64,000 nt of DNA. Source: Psychrobacter immobilis (lineage in GTDB: Bacteria > Pseudomonadota > Gammaproteobacteria > Pseudomonadales > Moraxellaceae). Shown in pieces: positions 55,039 to 64,000 of the stretch (the first letter of the stretch is position 1; the number at the start of each line of letters is the position of its first letter). The notes under the pieces were generated by a model. That model was not told the origin of the DNA and made no database searches. It was given only the letters and a program-made list of their open reading frames with translations. The stretch is from contig NZ_CAJGZV010000001.1 of the NCBI RefSeq assembly GCF_904846065.1, positions 2,542,001-2,606,000 of the forward strand, given 5' to 3'. The position numbers were made by a program, and so were the translations under genes.

Positions 55039-55948
55039 TAAAAGTCGTCCACAAACAAGCGATTGCAATGAGAGCAAAGACGTAACGCCCTACCCATATA
55101 TTGGCTAAAAACGCCTGAAAACAGGCTCTTGCATTACGAGTAGCACAAGCGCTATTTTGCTTAGCAAACATCATTGCCACTAACGCCAAGCCAAATACTG
55201 GCGTCAGGCCTAAGCTTGTCGGTGCAAAGTAATGCCAAATGACCGCGCCCATGATAAGCAAAAACAATGTTTGTAGCAGCGAGATAATAATCACATCATA
55301 GCGACCAAATAATATCGCCGTTGATTTGACCCCAATTTTTAAATCATCTTCACGGTCAGCCATAGCATATTGGGTATCATAAGCCACGGTCCAACACATA
55401 TAAGCGACAAATAACAGCCAACACCATATATCAGGCGCGCCTTGTATCGCCACATACGCCATCGGTATCGCCCAACCAAAAGCCGCTGCTAAAAACACCT
55501 GCGGCAAATGGGTAAAACGCTTCATAAATGGATAAATGAATGCCAATAACACTGCGCCAAGCGACCAGTAAAATACGGCTATCGGCAAAAAGAACAGCAA
55601 ACTGGCACTGAGTAATACCAATACTAAAAAAGCAGCGATTGCTTCTTTAGCAGACAGACGCCCATCAGCTAATGGACGTCCTTTGGTGCGCGTCACATGA
55701 CCATCGACCTTACGATCGGCAAAATCATTGATCGCGCAACCTGCCGCCCGCATAAAAATTGCGCCAAGCGCAAAAATCACCAACATCTTAAGACTTGGTA
55801 GACCTGCACTTGAACCTTGCTGTTGCGCTTGACCCATCGCCGCCAGCATTACGCCCCATAGCGTTGGCCATAATAATAGCTCAATACCTACTGGTTTATC
55901 AAAGCGCGTCAGCTGCAGGTAAGCTTGTAGTTTGTCATCGAATGTCAT
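55031..55948 (-). CDS. ubiA: 4-hydroxybenzoate octaprenyltransferase
   Basis: 305 residues. The prenyl-diphosphate motifs are [20 protein letters not shown] (about 73-92) and [19 protein letters not shown] (about 194-212), each with Asp for Mg2+. Eight or nine hydrophobic segments. It attaches the isoprenoid tail to 4-hydroxybenzoate in ubiquinone synthesis. No chorismate lyase (ubiC) lies next to it. The 3' end overlaps the DUF4112 gene. Confidence 0.95.
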   Translation of the reverse strand: MTFDDKLQAYLQLTRFDKPVGIELLLWPTLWGVMLAAMGQAQQQGSSAGLPSLKMLVIFALGAIFMRAAGCAINDFADRKVDGHVTRTKGRPLADGRLSAKEAIAAFLVLVLLSASLLFFLPIAVFYWSLGAVLLAFIYPFMKRFTHLPQVFLAAAFGWAIPMAYVAIQGAPDIWCWLLFVAYMCWTVAYDTQYAMADREDDLKIGVKSTAILFGRYDVIIISLLQTLFLLIMGAVIWHYFAPTSLGLTPVFGLALVAMMFAKQNSACATRNARACFQAFLANIWVGRYVFALIAIACLWTTFNG

Positions 55949-56043
55949 GGTATTTTAATTATCACTGATAGAATATTCTGTATGCCTATTTGTATTTATA
56001 TAACTGTCTGAAAGCCAATAGATTAAGCTAATAGATTGGCGAG

Positions 56044-56286
56044 CTACTGAATTTGCTGCCACAATTTGTTGGCCTCGATGAGCGAAAGCTCAGGATATTG
56101 TTTGCGTAAGGCTTTAATGGCAGGGATTTTGTCTTTTGGTGCGGCTTGTTGACGCAAAAATGCCACATAATCTTCAGGACGACTGAACTCTTTTAAACGG
56201 GCTTCTAGCCTTAATATTCGAGTGCGCAAAATGATATTTATTAATAATAATCCTGCACCCATGATCCAAATAATTAGCGTCGACAT
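56044..56286 (-). CDS. Small membrane-anchored protein
   Basis: 80 residues. N-terminal transmembrane helix (about 3-20), then a basic segment (RTRILRLEARLKEF) and a helical C-terminal domain ending KALRKQYPELSLIEANKLWQQIQ, which resembles a small CUE- or UBA-like helical repeat (unproven). It lies between ubiA and rsmJ on the same strand. Confidence 0.7.
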   Translation of the reverse strand: MSTLIIWIMGAGLLLINIILRTRILRLEARLKEFSRPEDYVAFLRQQAAPKDKIPAIKALRKQYPELSLIEANKLWQQIQ

Positions 56287-56363
56287 TCCCTGCTCCTAAA
56301 TTCCCTAATTCTAAAAATACAAACTTGTTAACTGAGCACAGTCATTATCATAAAAAATGGCTA

Positions 56364-57275
56364 TTAAACAAAATAACCATCAAAGCGTACGGCTTCGTTA
56401 TGCCAGCTCTCACTTGGTTGTTGATGCGCAAGTAACGGCGCAAATTGCGGACGCTTAACGACCACGCGGCCAGACGTTTGAGCATTTTGACGGACGACTG
56501 CTTGCGCACTTTGTAGCAACTGTTCTTCTTGTTCTAGCGTTGGGGGGCTAGCCAATTGGTGTAAGGCTTGCATGTGCTTACCCACTTTAGCGCCTTTACC
56601 CGTTTTGCTATCTTGGTAACTGTCTTCCGGAAACATAGGATCCAGATACACCACATCGACTGCTTTCTTATCGATTTCTTTAGTGTCATTTATTGTATCA
56701 GCTGCTAGAGTTGCAAAATAGCCAAGCGCATCGGTATTGATAATATGCAGACGGCTTATCAGCTTTTGCCAATTTGCTAGCCCACTCATACGCTGCTGCT
56801 CTACTAACAATAACAATGCCATCAAGGGCTGTTGCTCAAGCATGATGACCTGAGCGCCCGTACTGGCTAATATCAAACTGTCATGACCAAAGCCTGCTGT
56901 GGCATCGATAACATGACTGTCAGACGTGATTTTGACTGCTTGTAATAATAACTCAGACTTACGCCCCGCACTCACTACACGGCGTTGCAGCTTATCCCAT
57001 TCTGGTGCAACGCTTAACCCATCGCTCAGCCATGATAGCTTATTTTTTTCATCCAACAACAAAATAGGTTGGGTAGCTGTCTGGCTTAACTGCTGGCGAC
57101 GTTTTTGACTAAGCTTATCGGTAAACAGCTCAAGGTGTAAAACAATGGGCAGCTCATGTGCAATTATTAACGCTTGTATATCTGCAACCTGACTATGCTG
57201 CGACTCACTGACATAGTATAGTTGGCAGCGCATAATGTTACTACTCTCTTTGAACCCTTGGCGTGAAGCGGTCAT
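56364..57275 (-). CDS. rsmJ: 16S rRNA (guanine-1516 N2) methyltransferase RsmJ
   Basis: 303 residues, about 50 more than E. coli RsmJ, with an N-terminal domain and internal insert. SAM motif VIDATAGFGHDSLILASTGAQVIMLEQ, the family signature VVYLDPMFPED, and KVGKHMQALHQLA. Two starts are possible: ATG 57275 with AGGAAAGTAGAG upstream, or ATG 57233 (MRCQLYYVSES). It methylates G1516 of 16S rRNA. The uppP gene lies just upstream on the same strand. Confidence 0.93.
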   Translation of the reverse strand: MTASRQGFKESSNIMRCQLYYVSESQHSQVADIQALIIAHELPIVLHLELFTDKLSQKRRQQLSQTATQPILLLDEKNKLSWLSDGLSVAPEWDKLQRRVVSAGRKSELLLQAVKITSDSHVIDATAGFGHDSLILASTGAQVIMLEQQPLMALLLLVEQQRMSGLANWQKLISRLHIINTDALGYFATLAADTINDTKEIDKKAVDVVYLDPMFPEDSYQDSKTGKGAKVGKHMQALHQLASPPTLEQEEQLLQSAQAVVRQNAQTSGRVVVKRPQFAPLLAHQQPSESWHNEAVRFDGYFV

Positions 57276-57321
57276 CTCTACTTTCCTATTCGCGGCTTAT
57301 AGACTCATCCTACAATCGGCT

Positions 57322-58164
57322 CTAGCCTGCCATTTGATAACCAAAACCCCAAGCCGCTATTAATACAATGATGCCAGTAATAATGCGTAACCACGCAAAG
57401 ATTTTAAAATCACGACGACTGACCCATTCTACTAGCAAACGGATACAGAGTAAGGCGACGATAAATGACACCACCGTACCTATACCTAATACCAGCCAAT
57501 CCTCGCTATTGGTCAATACGTCATGATGCTTCAGCAAATCTAATAATGCCGCGCCCACGATGACTGGAATACCCAAAAAGAAAGAAAATTCAGCGGAAGC
57601 TTTACGTGAGACGCCGAGCCATAGCGCGCCGATAATTGTCGCGCCTGAGCGTGATGTTCCCGGTATCAATGCCAGACATTGCAGCAGACCAATCATCAAC
57701 GCGGTTTTTAGACTGACGTCTTCTGCTTCTTGCGCAATAATCGTTTTAGGGCGATTTTCTACATAGAATATCAATAAACCACCGATAATCAGCATAATTG
57801 CCACGACGATAGGATTAAATAAATATGATTTAATCTCATCGGCGAAGGTAAAACCAACGATCATCACCGGAATAGTCGCCACAATCAAGCTAAGTCCAAG
57901 CTGGCGTGGATTACTCATGCCTTCAGCTTTGCCTGTCAGCAGACCCATCAGCGCTTGCCATAGTCTGTCCCAGTAATCATAAATGACCGCTAAGATAGCA
58001 CCAAGCTGCACCACTACCACAAATAAATCGACTTTTTCTTTGGTCCAAAAGCCCATCAAATCCGCTGATAAAATCAAGTAGCCAGTGCTAGAGATGGGTA
58101 AAAATTCAGTGATACCTTCAACGATACCCATGATAACAGCTTGAATTAATAAAATGATATCCAC
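57322..58164 (-). CDS. uppP: Undecaprenyl-diphosphatase UppP (BacA)
   Basis: 280 residues, eight hydrophobic segments. Catalytic motifs GIVEGITEFLPISSTGYLIL (about 13-32) and LIPGTSRSGATIIGAL. It recycles undecaprenyl diphosphate to the monophosphate in cell-wall synthesis; overexpression gives bacitracin resistance. The rsmJ start lies 46 bp downstream of the uppP stop. Confidence 0.96.
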   Translation of the reverse strand: MDIILLIQAVIMGIVEGITEFLPISSTGYLILSADLMGFWTKEKVDLFVVVVQLGAILAVIYDYWDRLWQALMGLLTGKAEGMSNPRQLGLSLIVATIPVMIVGFTFADEIKSYLFNPIVVAIMLIIGGLLIFYVENRPKTIIAQEAEDVSLKTALMIGLLQCLALIPGTSRSGATIIGALWLGVSRKASAEFSFFLGIPVIVGAALLDLLKHHDVLTNSEDWLVLGIGTVVSFIVALLCIRLLVEWVSRRDFKIFAWLRIITGIIVLIAAWGFGYQMAG

Positions 58165-58260
58165 GATGGCTTTCCTAAATATGGATCTATTGGCTAATAG
58201 TGTTTTAGAGTATTTTTATATTTTATATAGCACTGATAATGGCTGGCATTAATATGATGG

Positions 58261-58947
58261 TTACGCCTTACCTTGCTCTTTGAGCGTTTTCCACGCTTGA
58301 TTACGCAGATACTTTGGTAAAGCTTGCGAGGCTTCTGTACCGCCTGTCGCCATAAATTGAGCAATACCAAGCTGCCCTATCACAGTAGCATCAGGGTGAA
58401 TATCTGCCTGAATGATCTGACCGTCATGTAATGTTAATAACGGCGCACCATTGCCAGCAATGGGAATATTAAGCAGGGTCCGGCTGTCATAATCGAGCAA
58501 CTGCTCGGTATCTTCGCCATTTTCTTGATTAACCGCCTGCATAAGGTTGTCTATTAGCACATATTGCCCAAAATAAACTTGCTGCATACGCGCATCAAGG
58601 GCGCTATACACTTCAGTCACACCATATTTTTGATACGCCGCTTGCGCAATCGCTTGTAGGCTTGAGACTCCTACACAAGGAATATCATGGGCGACAGACA
58701 ATGCTTGTACTACTGCCGTATTAATCCGTATGCCACTAAAAGCACCAGGACCACGGTTAAATATCAAGGCTTGTAAATCAGCAAGGTTGAGCTTAGCCTC
58801 GGACAAAGCGACGTCAATCATCGGTAGAATTTGCTGGGTTTGTTGGCGTTTACCCGTCTCCGTATGACTCGATAGCACTTGACCACTGGCATCTAAAATC
58901 GCGATCGAACACTGATCAAACACGGTATCCATTGCTAAAAACATCAT
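58261..58947 (-). CDS. tsaB: tRNA t6A biosynthesis protein TsaB
   Basis: 228 residues, normal length. The ASKHA-type fold is seen in FLAMDTVFDQCSIAIL (start) and the family motif RGPGAFSGIRINTAVVQALS. A 15-residue acidic insertion (LIDNLMQAVNQENGEDTEQL) precedes the C-terminal part. TsaB partners TsaD and TsaE in making t6A37, the substrate of TcdA, whose gene is in the same window. First ATG at 58947; a second Met follows directly. Confidence 0.94.
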   Translation of the reverse strand: MMFLAMDTVFDQCSIAILDASGQVLSSHTETGKRQQTQQILPMIDVALSEAKLNLADLQALIFNRGPGAFSGIRINTAVVQALSVAHDIPCVGVSSLQAIAQAAYQKYGVTEVYSALDARMQQVYFGQYVLIDNLMQAVNQENGEDTEQLLDYDSRTLLNIPIAGNGAPLLTLHDGQIIQADIHPDATVIGQLGIAQFMATGGTEASQALPKYLRNQAWKTLKEQGKA

Positions 58948-59074
58948 AACCTCGACCTATTGACTTAGCATTATAAAACAGCGCCTATCATAGCATTTAG
59001 GATAGGCAAATTTTATTAATTTATAAATTTTCATACTTAATCCATCAATATTTATGGGAACATGACAGACATAA

Positions 59075-59106
59075 AAAACCCCAAAGTGACTTGCACCTTG
59101 GGGTTT
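59075..59106. terminator. Bidirectional terminator near ffh
   Basis: AAAACCCCAA pairs with TTGGGGTTTT around a GTG/CAC inner stem. On the minus strand it ends ffh. Confidence 0.85.
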
Positions 59107-59148
59107 TCATTAAGAATTCAATACTATAGCAATCTAAGCATCTATCAA

Positions 59149-60699
59149 TTAAAAACGGGTTTTAAACTTTTTTGGCGCTTGATTCTGCATTTCCTGCATT
59201 TGTTTTTGCATCTCTTCGGTGCTTGGCATGTTGTTTGGATCCAGACCCATCTGCTTAGCCATTTGTTGTGGATTCACATCCTTGACGCCGCCTTGCTGAC
59301 CGCCGCCACCAAATAAAGGACCGCCACCGCCGCCACCAGCACCGCCGCCACCCATCAACCCTTGCATTGACTTCATCATTTTACTGATGCCTTCAGGCTT
59401 GGAGATCATTTTCATCATTTTTGCCATTTGCTTGTGTTGTTTGAGCAAACGATTGACGTCTTGAATCTCACGTCCCGAACCTGCGGCAATACGGCGCTTA
59501 CGACTTGGGTTAATTTTATCGGGATTTTTGCGCTCAAATGGCGTCATCGAATTAATCAACGCTTCCATCTCACGTACTTTTTCTTCTGGCTTAGCATCTT
59601 CGACTGCTTTTTGCATATCCGAGCCGCCCATACCTGGCATCTTATCTAAGAAGCCTGCCATGCCGCCCATGCTTTTCATTTGTTGGAATTGGGTCAATAG
59701 ATCCTCAAGGTCGAAATCGCCGCCCTTTTGCATCTTTTTCGCCATTTTTTCGGCTTTATCACGGTCGATTTTTTGTTCAACTTCTTCGACTAGGCTTAAG
59801 ACGTCACCCATACCAAGAATACGCTGAGCGATACGTTCAGGATGGAACAGCTCTAACGCGTCTAATTTTTCACCGCGACCTAAAAACTTAATCGGCTTAC
59901 CAGTAATCGCGCGTACAGAAAGTGCCGCACCGCCGCGCGCATCACCATCAGTTTTGGTTAAGATGACACCCGTTAATGGCAGCGCATCATTAAAGGCTTT
60001 GGCAGTATTTGCCGCATCCTGACCCGTCATCGCATCGACGACAAATAACGTTTCAGACGGATTGACCGCTGCAGTTAACGCCTTAATCTCAGCCATCATA
60101 GTCTCATCGATAGCCAGACGACCAGCGGTATCAATAATCAGAATATCTTGGTACTGAATCTTTGCTTCTTCGATAGCACGTAAGGCAATATCAATCGGGT
60201 TTTCGTCGCTACTTGAATTAACAAACTTGGCATTCACTTGACCTGCCACTTGCTCAAGCTGAGCAATCGCCGCTGGACGATAGACGTCAGCGGATACTAG
60301 CATCACCTTTTTCTTATGACGCTCTTGTAAAAACTTTGCCAATTTACCGGCAGTCGTGGTTTTACCTGCCCCTTGCAAACCCGCCAGTAAATAAACAACT
60401 GGTGGCTTACCCGTCATCTCAAGCTGCTGATTGGCGCTGCCCATCATTTCGGTCAGCTCGTCATGGACGATTTTGACAAAGGCTTGCCCCGGTGCCAATT
60501 CTTTCAGCACTTCTGCACCAAGCGCTTGCTCTTTGACGCGCTTCACAAAGTCACGGGTGACGGGTAGCGCGACGTCGGCTTCTAGTAGCGCCATACGCAC
60601 TTCACGCAGGGTATCTTTGATGTTGTCTTCGGTCAACTGCCCAGTACCGACGATATTGCGCAGGCTCGACGATAAGCGTTCTGTTAAGGTATCAAACAT
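59149..60699 (-). CDS. ffh: Signal recognition particle protein Ffh
   Basis: 516 residues, longer than E. coli Ffh (453). An N domain, then the G domain with GLQGAGKTTTAGKLA (about 107-121), DTAGRLAIDE and TKTDGDARGGAAL, then the methionine-rich M domain (KQHKQMAKMMKMISKPEGISKMMKSM). The extra length is mostly a glycine-rich tail (about 455-485). Ffh with 4.5S RNA targets inner-membrane proteins; the RNA gene was not found here. It is divergent to ypjD, as in E. coli. Upstream is a set of four 16-bp repeats. Confidence 0.97.
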   Translation of the reverse strand: MFDTLTERLSSSLRNIVGTGQLTEDNIKDTLREVRMALLEADVALPVTRDFVKRVKEQALGAEVLKELAPGQAFVKIVHDELTEMMGSANQQLEMTGKPPVVYLLAGLQGAGKTTTAGKLAKFLQERHKKKVMLVSADVYRPAAIAQLEQVAGQVNAKFVNSSSDENPIDIALRAIEEAKIQYQDILIIDTAGRLAIDETMMAEIKALTAAVNPSETLFVVDAMTGQDAANTAKAFNDALPLTGVILTKTDGDARGGAALSVRAITGKPIKFLGRGEKLDALELFHPERIAQRILGMGDVLSLVEEVEQKIDRDKAEKMAKKMQKGGDFDLEDLLTQFQQMKSMGGMAGFLDKMPGMGGSDMQKAVEDAKPEEKVREMEALINSMTPFERKNPDKINPSRKRRIAAGSGREIQDVNRLLKQHKQMAKMMKMISKPEGISKMMKSMQGLMGGGGAGGGGGGPLFGGGGQQGGVKDVNPQQMAKQMGLDPNNMPSTEEMQKQMQEMQNQAPKKFKTRF

Positions 60700-61171
60700 A
60701 AATAACTCTCATTTAAAATAATTCTTGGTGAAAACAATATTTACTTAAAATAATGCTTACTTAAAACAATACTTAGTGAAACTGGCTTCAGCTCAAATGG
60801 CGGATAAATATTATTAGGGAATACTGTAAAGTATTTAATCGTATCTTCATAAAAACAATGATAAAAAATAGTCTATTATCAACACTATAGCACCAAGACG
60901 ACGCCAAAATTATAATGATTTTGCAAATACAGCATTACCAAAGCTTAGCGCAGCGCTTTATGACTTATAGACAATCGCTTTATAAGCTAGGCATATGAGC
61001 GCTTATTCAAGCAAACTTGGCCAAGCATTTATAAGGAATAAGCAAGTTGGTGCTCAATTGGCACCCATTTTATGATAAATTGGACGATTATTCTAATCAT
61101 TCCGATAATACCACTTTAGCATTAAATTGAGCGGCTATTTTACGCTCAGTATGAGATGAGGCATTATATCT
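60700..61171. other. 472-bp divergent spacer of ffh and ypjD
   Basis: AT-rich, no ORF. The first 77 bases carry four 16-bp imperfect tandem repeats. The remainder should contain the two divergent promoters. Confidence 0.5.
60713..60776. repeat. Four 16-bp tandem repeats in the ffh 5' region
   Basis: TTAAAATAATTCTTGG, TGAAAACAATATTTAC, TTAAAATAATGCTTAC and TTAAAACAATACTTAG lie end to end, with consensus TTAAAA(T/C)AATNCTTAC. They begin 14 bases before the ffh start codon, so they probably lie in the leader or promoter. Confidence 0.85.
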
Positions 61172-61963
61172 GTGCACTTTGCATTCTTACTTGCTAGCCT
61201 AGCCTATATCTTAGTCAGCGCTTACCTTAGTTGGGCACTGACTCGGGATAAGCCTATCCATAAAGGCATCAGTTTGGGATTATTGATGGTCGGCATGCTC
61301 GCGCATGCGGCGCTACTTTATCCTTATGTTGTGACGCTTTACGGGCTAAATTTCAATCTTTTTAATATCATCAGCCTAATCAGCTTATTCTTTTTGTTCT
61401 TCTATTTTTTATTTTGCTTGTATCGCCCTATTATCAGTCTGGGCATACTGGCAGCGCCAACAGCATTGGTAGGGTTGACAATTGGCTATATTGGCCGTGC
61501 GCCTTATCAACCCATTACAAATATCAGTATTGGGCTTGAAGCTCATATATTACTATCACTTGCCGCCTATTGTGTGCTGCTGATGGCAGCGGTGCAAGCG
61601 CTATTTTTGCGCCTACAAATACGCGAACTCAAGCACCACTCTATTCATCGGTTTTGGGTCAATAAACTACCGTCACTACAAAGTATGGAGAGTCTATTAT
61701 TCGATATGTTATTGGTCGGTTTTGTCCTGCTGAGTATCGCATTGGGCATTGGCTTTATCTATGTAGAGGATTTGATGGCACAGCATATTGTGCATAAGAC
61801 TGTGTTTAGCCTGCTGTCTTGGTTATTGTTTGGGGCGCTACTGGTCGGTAACTGGCGTGCTGGATGGCGGGGCAAACGTGCCGCCAATATGACTATCTAT
61901 GCTTTTCTCCTATTAGCCATTGGCTTTGTGGGCAGCAAGTTTGTGTTAGAGATGCTGATATAA
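61172..61963 (+). CDS. ypjD: YpjD/CcsA-family membrane protein
   Basis: 263 residues, eight hydrophobic segments, from a GTG start. The cytochrome-c assembly domain is recognised by HILLSLAAYCVLLMAAVQALFLRLQIRELK and HKTVFSLLSWLLFGALLVGNWRAGWRGKRA. It is close in plan to YpjD of E. coli, which also sits divergently next to ffh. The role is unknown; the domain suggests haem handling. A terminator follows. Confidence 0.9.
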   Translation: MHFAFLLASLAYILVSAYLSWALTRDKPIHKGISLGLLMVGMLAHAALLYPYVVTLYGLNFNLFNIISLISLFFLFFYFLFCLYRPIISLGILAAPTALVGLTIGYIGRAPYQPITNISIGLEAHILLSLAAYCVLLMAAVQALFLRLQIRELKHHSIHRFWVNKLPSLQSMESLLFDMLLVGFVLLSIALGIGFIYVEDLMAQHIVHKTVFSLLSWLLFGALLVGNWRAGWRGKRAANMTIYAFLLLAIGFVGSKFVLEMLI

Positions 61964-61992
61964 AATCAGCGCTGCAATAGCAATAGGTCCAG

Positions 61993-62036
61993 AAAAAAGC
62001 CGTGAGTATTAATGAATAATACTCACGGCTTTTTTT
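61993..62036. terminator. Bidirectional terminator between ypjD and purU
   Basis: AGCCGTGAGTATT (61998-62010) and AATACTCACGGCT (62018-62030), A-run before and T-run after. Confidence 0.92.
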
Positions 62037-62086
62037 AACCTTATGTTAACCAGCACTTTTCAATTTGAAATAGCTCTAATTAGAGG

Positions 62087-63016
62087 CTAATTAAAAACCA
62101 CGGTTTTATTACCCGCTACAATCACGCGGTTTTGTACATGCCAGTTCACGGCGCGTGCTAAGACATTGCGCTCGATATCACGACCAATAGCGCGCAGCTC
62201 GGTCACACCTTGACGGTGAGTGACTCGGTGTACATCTTGCTCAATGATAGGGCCTTGATCAAGCTCAGCGGTGACGTAATGCGCGGTCGCGCCAATGAGT
62301 TTCACACCTTTATCATAAGCCTGACGATAAGGGTCAGCTCCCACAAATGCAGGCAAAAATGAATGGTGAATATTAATGACTTGCATCGGCCATCGCTTGA
62401 CAAAATCAGACGATAATATCTGCATATAACGCGCCAACACTAGCAAATCATTGCCTGCCATTAGCGTATGAATCTGCTCTTCTGCCTCTGATTTATTGTC
62501 TTTGGTCACTGGCACATGATGGAAAGTAATACCGAAGTTCTCTACCGATTGGCGTAAGTCTTCGTGATTACTAACAACAGAGGTAATCTCGCAGTCAAGT
62601 AAACCTCGCTGATGCCGCCATAACAAATCCAACAATGCATGATCAAACTTTGATACTAAAATACCAACTTTCGTCTTAATCGCATTATCATGTAAACGCC
62701 AAGCCATATTATGGCGCTTGGCTACCGTATGCGCAAAACTGGCTTCAAAATTCTCAATAATCTCGCTCAATCCTGCTAAAGCAAACTCTAAACGCATAAA
62801 ATATTGACCACCCTCATGAGCAGTTGAATACTGATCGAGAGTGATGATATTAGCGCCATAACGATGGATAAACTCAGATACCGCTTGCACGATACCGGCT
62901 TGATCACGGCATTTAATCAATAGCGTGGCAGTATCGATTGTCGTCTTGTTAGACAGGTTATTAGATAGTTTATGAGATGAGTTTTTTGCTGAAGTAATCG
63001 TTGCAGTGTCTGACAT
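62087..63016 (-). CDS. purU: Formyltetrahydrofolate deformylase
   Basis: 309 residues from ATG 63016 (MSDTATITSAK), preferred over ATG 63073; the family is about 280-290. An ACT domain (TLLIKCRDQAGIVQAVSEFI) precedes the formyltransferase fold with VINIHHSFLPAFVGADPYRQA (catalytic His) and ATAHYVTAELDQGPIIEQD (catalytic Asp). PurU releases formate from 10-formyl-THF, balancing one-carbon units for purine synthesis. Monocistronic. Confidence 0.95.
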   Translation of the reverse strand: MSDTATITSAKNSSHKLSNNLSNKTTIDTATLLIKCRDQAGIVQAVSEFIHRYGANIITLDQYSTAHEGGQYFMRLEFALAGLSEIIENFEASFAHTVAKRHNMAWRLHDNAIKTKVGILVSKFDHALLDLLWRHQRGLLDCEITSVVSNHEDLRQSVENFGITFHHVPVTKDNKSEAEEQIHTLMAGNDLLVLARYMQILSSDFVKRWPMQVINIHHSFLPAFVGADPYRQAYDKGVKLIGATAHYVTAELDQGPIIEQDVHRVTHRQGVTELRAIGRDIERNVLARAVNWHVQNRVIVAGNKTVVFN

Positions 63017-63154
63017 AGTGCGCCCAATCAAAAAATTAAACTTGCTACTGACTTTCAATACGGTCATTAGCATAGGAAACCGACTATTCTAATCGCTTTT
63101 ACCTAACTTTGCTGATTGAGTTGGTTGTATTTCGTTATTGAGGTTATAAATATG

Positions 63155-63184
63155 AAAACCCCCAACGCAGGGTTAGGGGTTTTT
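63155..63184. terminator. Bidirectional terminator between purU and the surface-protein gene
   Basis: AAAACCCC pairs with GGGGTTTT; both strands have runs of U. It lies just after the stop of the surface-protein gene. Confidence 0.7.
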
Positions 63185-63231
63185 GCTTGATAGTAGTATG
63201 TGATTGACCAGATTACCTACTAAAGTGTCGT

Positions 63232-64000
63232 TTATTCGATTGTAATATTTCTAGAAAATCCTGAACCGTTACTGTTAACACCTATTGTAGAACCCAAATC
63301 AAATGCTTGATTGAAGTCTACAATAAAGCTGTTATAGCCTTGTGCTGTTGTCGTTGGAATTACGCCATTAATAGACACAGAGTAACTTGTTTGATAAGGA
63401 GATAATACTATTTTAGATGTATTTTTCTCGGCATTAATATTCACACTCAAACTGTTTACACACACCACACCAGCATCACCAAACGGACTGGTATCACCAA
63501 TCCAAGGAGAGAATAAGTTTGGATCCTCTACTCTCAAGTCACTTGCCAAATATGGTAGAGAATAGTTAATACTTTGAGTATTTTCACTGCCATTCAAGAA
63601 AGTAGAAGCCTCAAAACGCACTTTTACCCAGCTTGAATAACGAATTGGATAGCGAATCTCAAAGTCTGCACGACCTTCTTCATCAGTCACGAATGAATAA
63701 CCGTCATCAGATAGTGTGCCACCAATAATTGCTACGGGATTGATAGCATCAAGACTATTGTTGCTATTCACATCTTCATCACTATCTAAAGTATAGTTAT
63801 ATTCAGGACTGTCTTCACTAATAATCCAATCCGTCTTCTGCAGTACAGGAACTAATTCTGCAAAAGTTATAGGTTCAGGTGTATTCACATTGCCATCGGC
63901 GTCTGTAGTATTGGCCGCTTGATAAGTCACATTGCTATCAAGCAAACAAACTTTACCTTGAGCATATTCAATAGCATAAGACTTGATCGATACTTCTTTA
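63232..64000 (-). CDS. Large surface or adhesin-like protein, C-terminal fragment
   Basis: 256 residues are visible, with the frame open to the window edge. The stretch DADGNVNTPEPITFAEL and YTLDSDEDVNSNNSLDAI are Asp/Asn-rich, calcium-binding-like loops. GTLSDDGYSFVTDEEGRADFEIRYP is an Ig-like or cadherin-like beta sequence, close in type to bacterial Ig-like domain 1 repeats. Cysteine GVVCVNSLSVN is isolated. No sorting signal or outer-membrane beta-barrel is seen at the C-terminus. The product is most probably extracellular; the true length cannot be known. Confidence 0.7.
   Translation of the reverse strand, partial: KEVSIKSYAIEYAQGKVCLLDSNVTYQAANTTDADGNVNTPEPITFAELVPVLQKTDWIISEDSPEYNYTLDSDEDVNSNNSLDAINPVAIIGGTLSDDGYSFVTDEEGRADFEIRYPIRYSSWVKVRFEASTFLNGSENTQSINYSLPYLASDLRVEDPNLFSPWIGDTSPFGDAGVVCVNSLSVNINAEKNTSKIVLSPYQTSYSVSINGVIPTTTAQGYNSFIVDFNQAFDLGSTIGVNSNGSGFSRNITIE

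Overview
The window reads as chromosomal DNA of a gammaproteobacterium of the family Moraxellaceae, most likely Psychrobacter. The grounds are the FimX-type twitching regulator, a separate gspN-gspC-gspD type II secretion cluster, tandem BLUF photoreceptors, the ssb / MFS / uvrA neighbourhood, a mid-to-low G+C sequence and AT-rich spacers. The genus is inferred from gene content and style, not from a marker gene search. No rRNA, tRNA, CRISPR array or prophage was seen.

Layout. 1-4 kb: an operon on the minus strand of MoxR ATPase, DUF58 protein and a TgpA-like transglutaminase cut by the window start. 4-9.3 kb: a lipoprotein cytochrome c, fimX and a fimX-linked protein that carries a pentapeptide minisatellite. 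9.4-11.3 kb: divergent epmB and efp (EF-P and its lysine modification). 11.5-15.8 kb: a hybrid histidine kinase, tcdA, a TatD-family nuclease and a small membrane protein. 15.9-20.2 kb: gspD, gspC and gspN. 20.4-22.9 kb: an H-NS family protein, two BLUF proteins and an unknown protein upstream of them. 23.6-30.3 kb: ssb, a lipoprotein, a YajR-like MFS transporter and uvrA.

30.5-35.2 kb is the accessory region. It holds a small lipoprotein, a LysE-type exporter bracketed by repeated terminator sequence, and a two-gene AT-rich module. In that module a SieB-like membrane protein gene is split by a 902-bp IS630-family element, and a HEPN-domain gene follows it. A RAYT transposase flanked by REP palindromes and a compositionally different noncoding block come next. 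Removing the insertion sequence and one TA restores one SieB-like frame of 176 residues. SieB-like plus HEPN is the best candidate here for an undescribed phage-defence pair, in a strain where one partner is broken.

35.2-45.5 kb: an M48 metalloprotease lipoprotein, yjjP-yjjB, gor, two exported unknown proteins, a GNAT enzyme, a Rieske-FAD reductase and truD. 45.5-52.1 kb: a membrane diguanylate cyclase, rnm, yciB, yciI, a membrane-anchored coiled-coil protein and mnmC. 52.1-64 kb: YiaA-like and unknown exported proteins, DUF4112, ubiA, rsmJ, uppP, tsaB, ffh, ypjD, purU and the C-terminal part of a large surface protein that runs off the window end.

Most genes are housekeeping: tRNA and rRNA modification (tcdA, truD, mnmC, rsmJ, tsaB), translation and targeting (efp, epmB, ffh), repair (ssb, uvrA), envelope (uppP, gspCDN) and redox (gor). 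Two c-di-GMP related proteins (FimX and the GGDEF protein) and two BLUF proteins suggest light- and c-di-GMP-linked control of surface behaviour. That link is inference.
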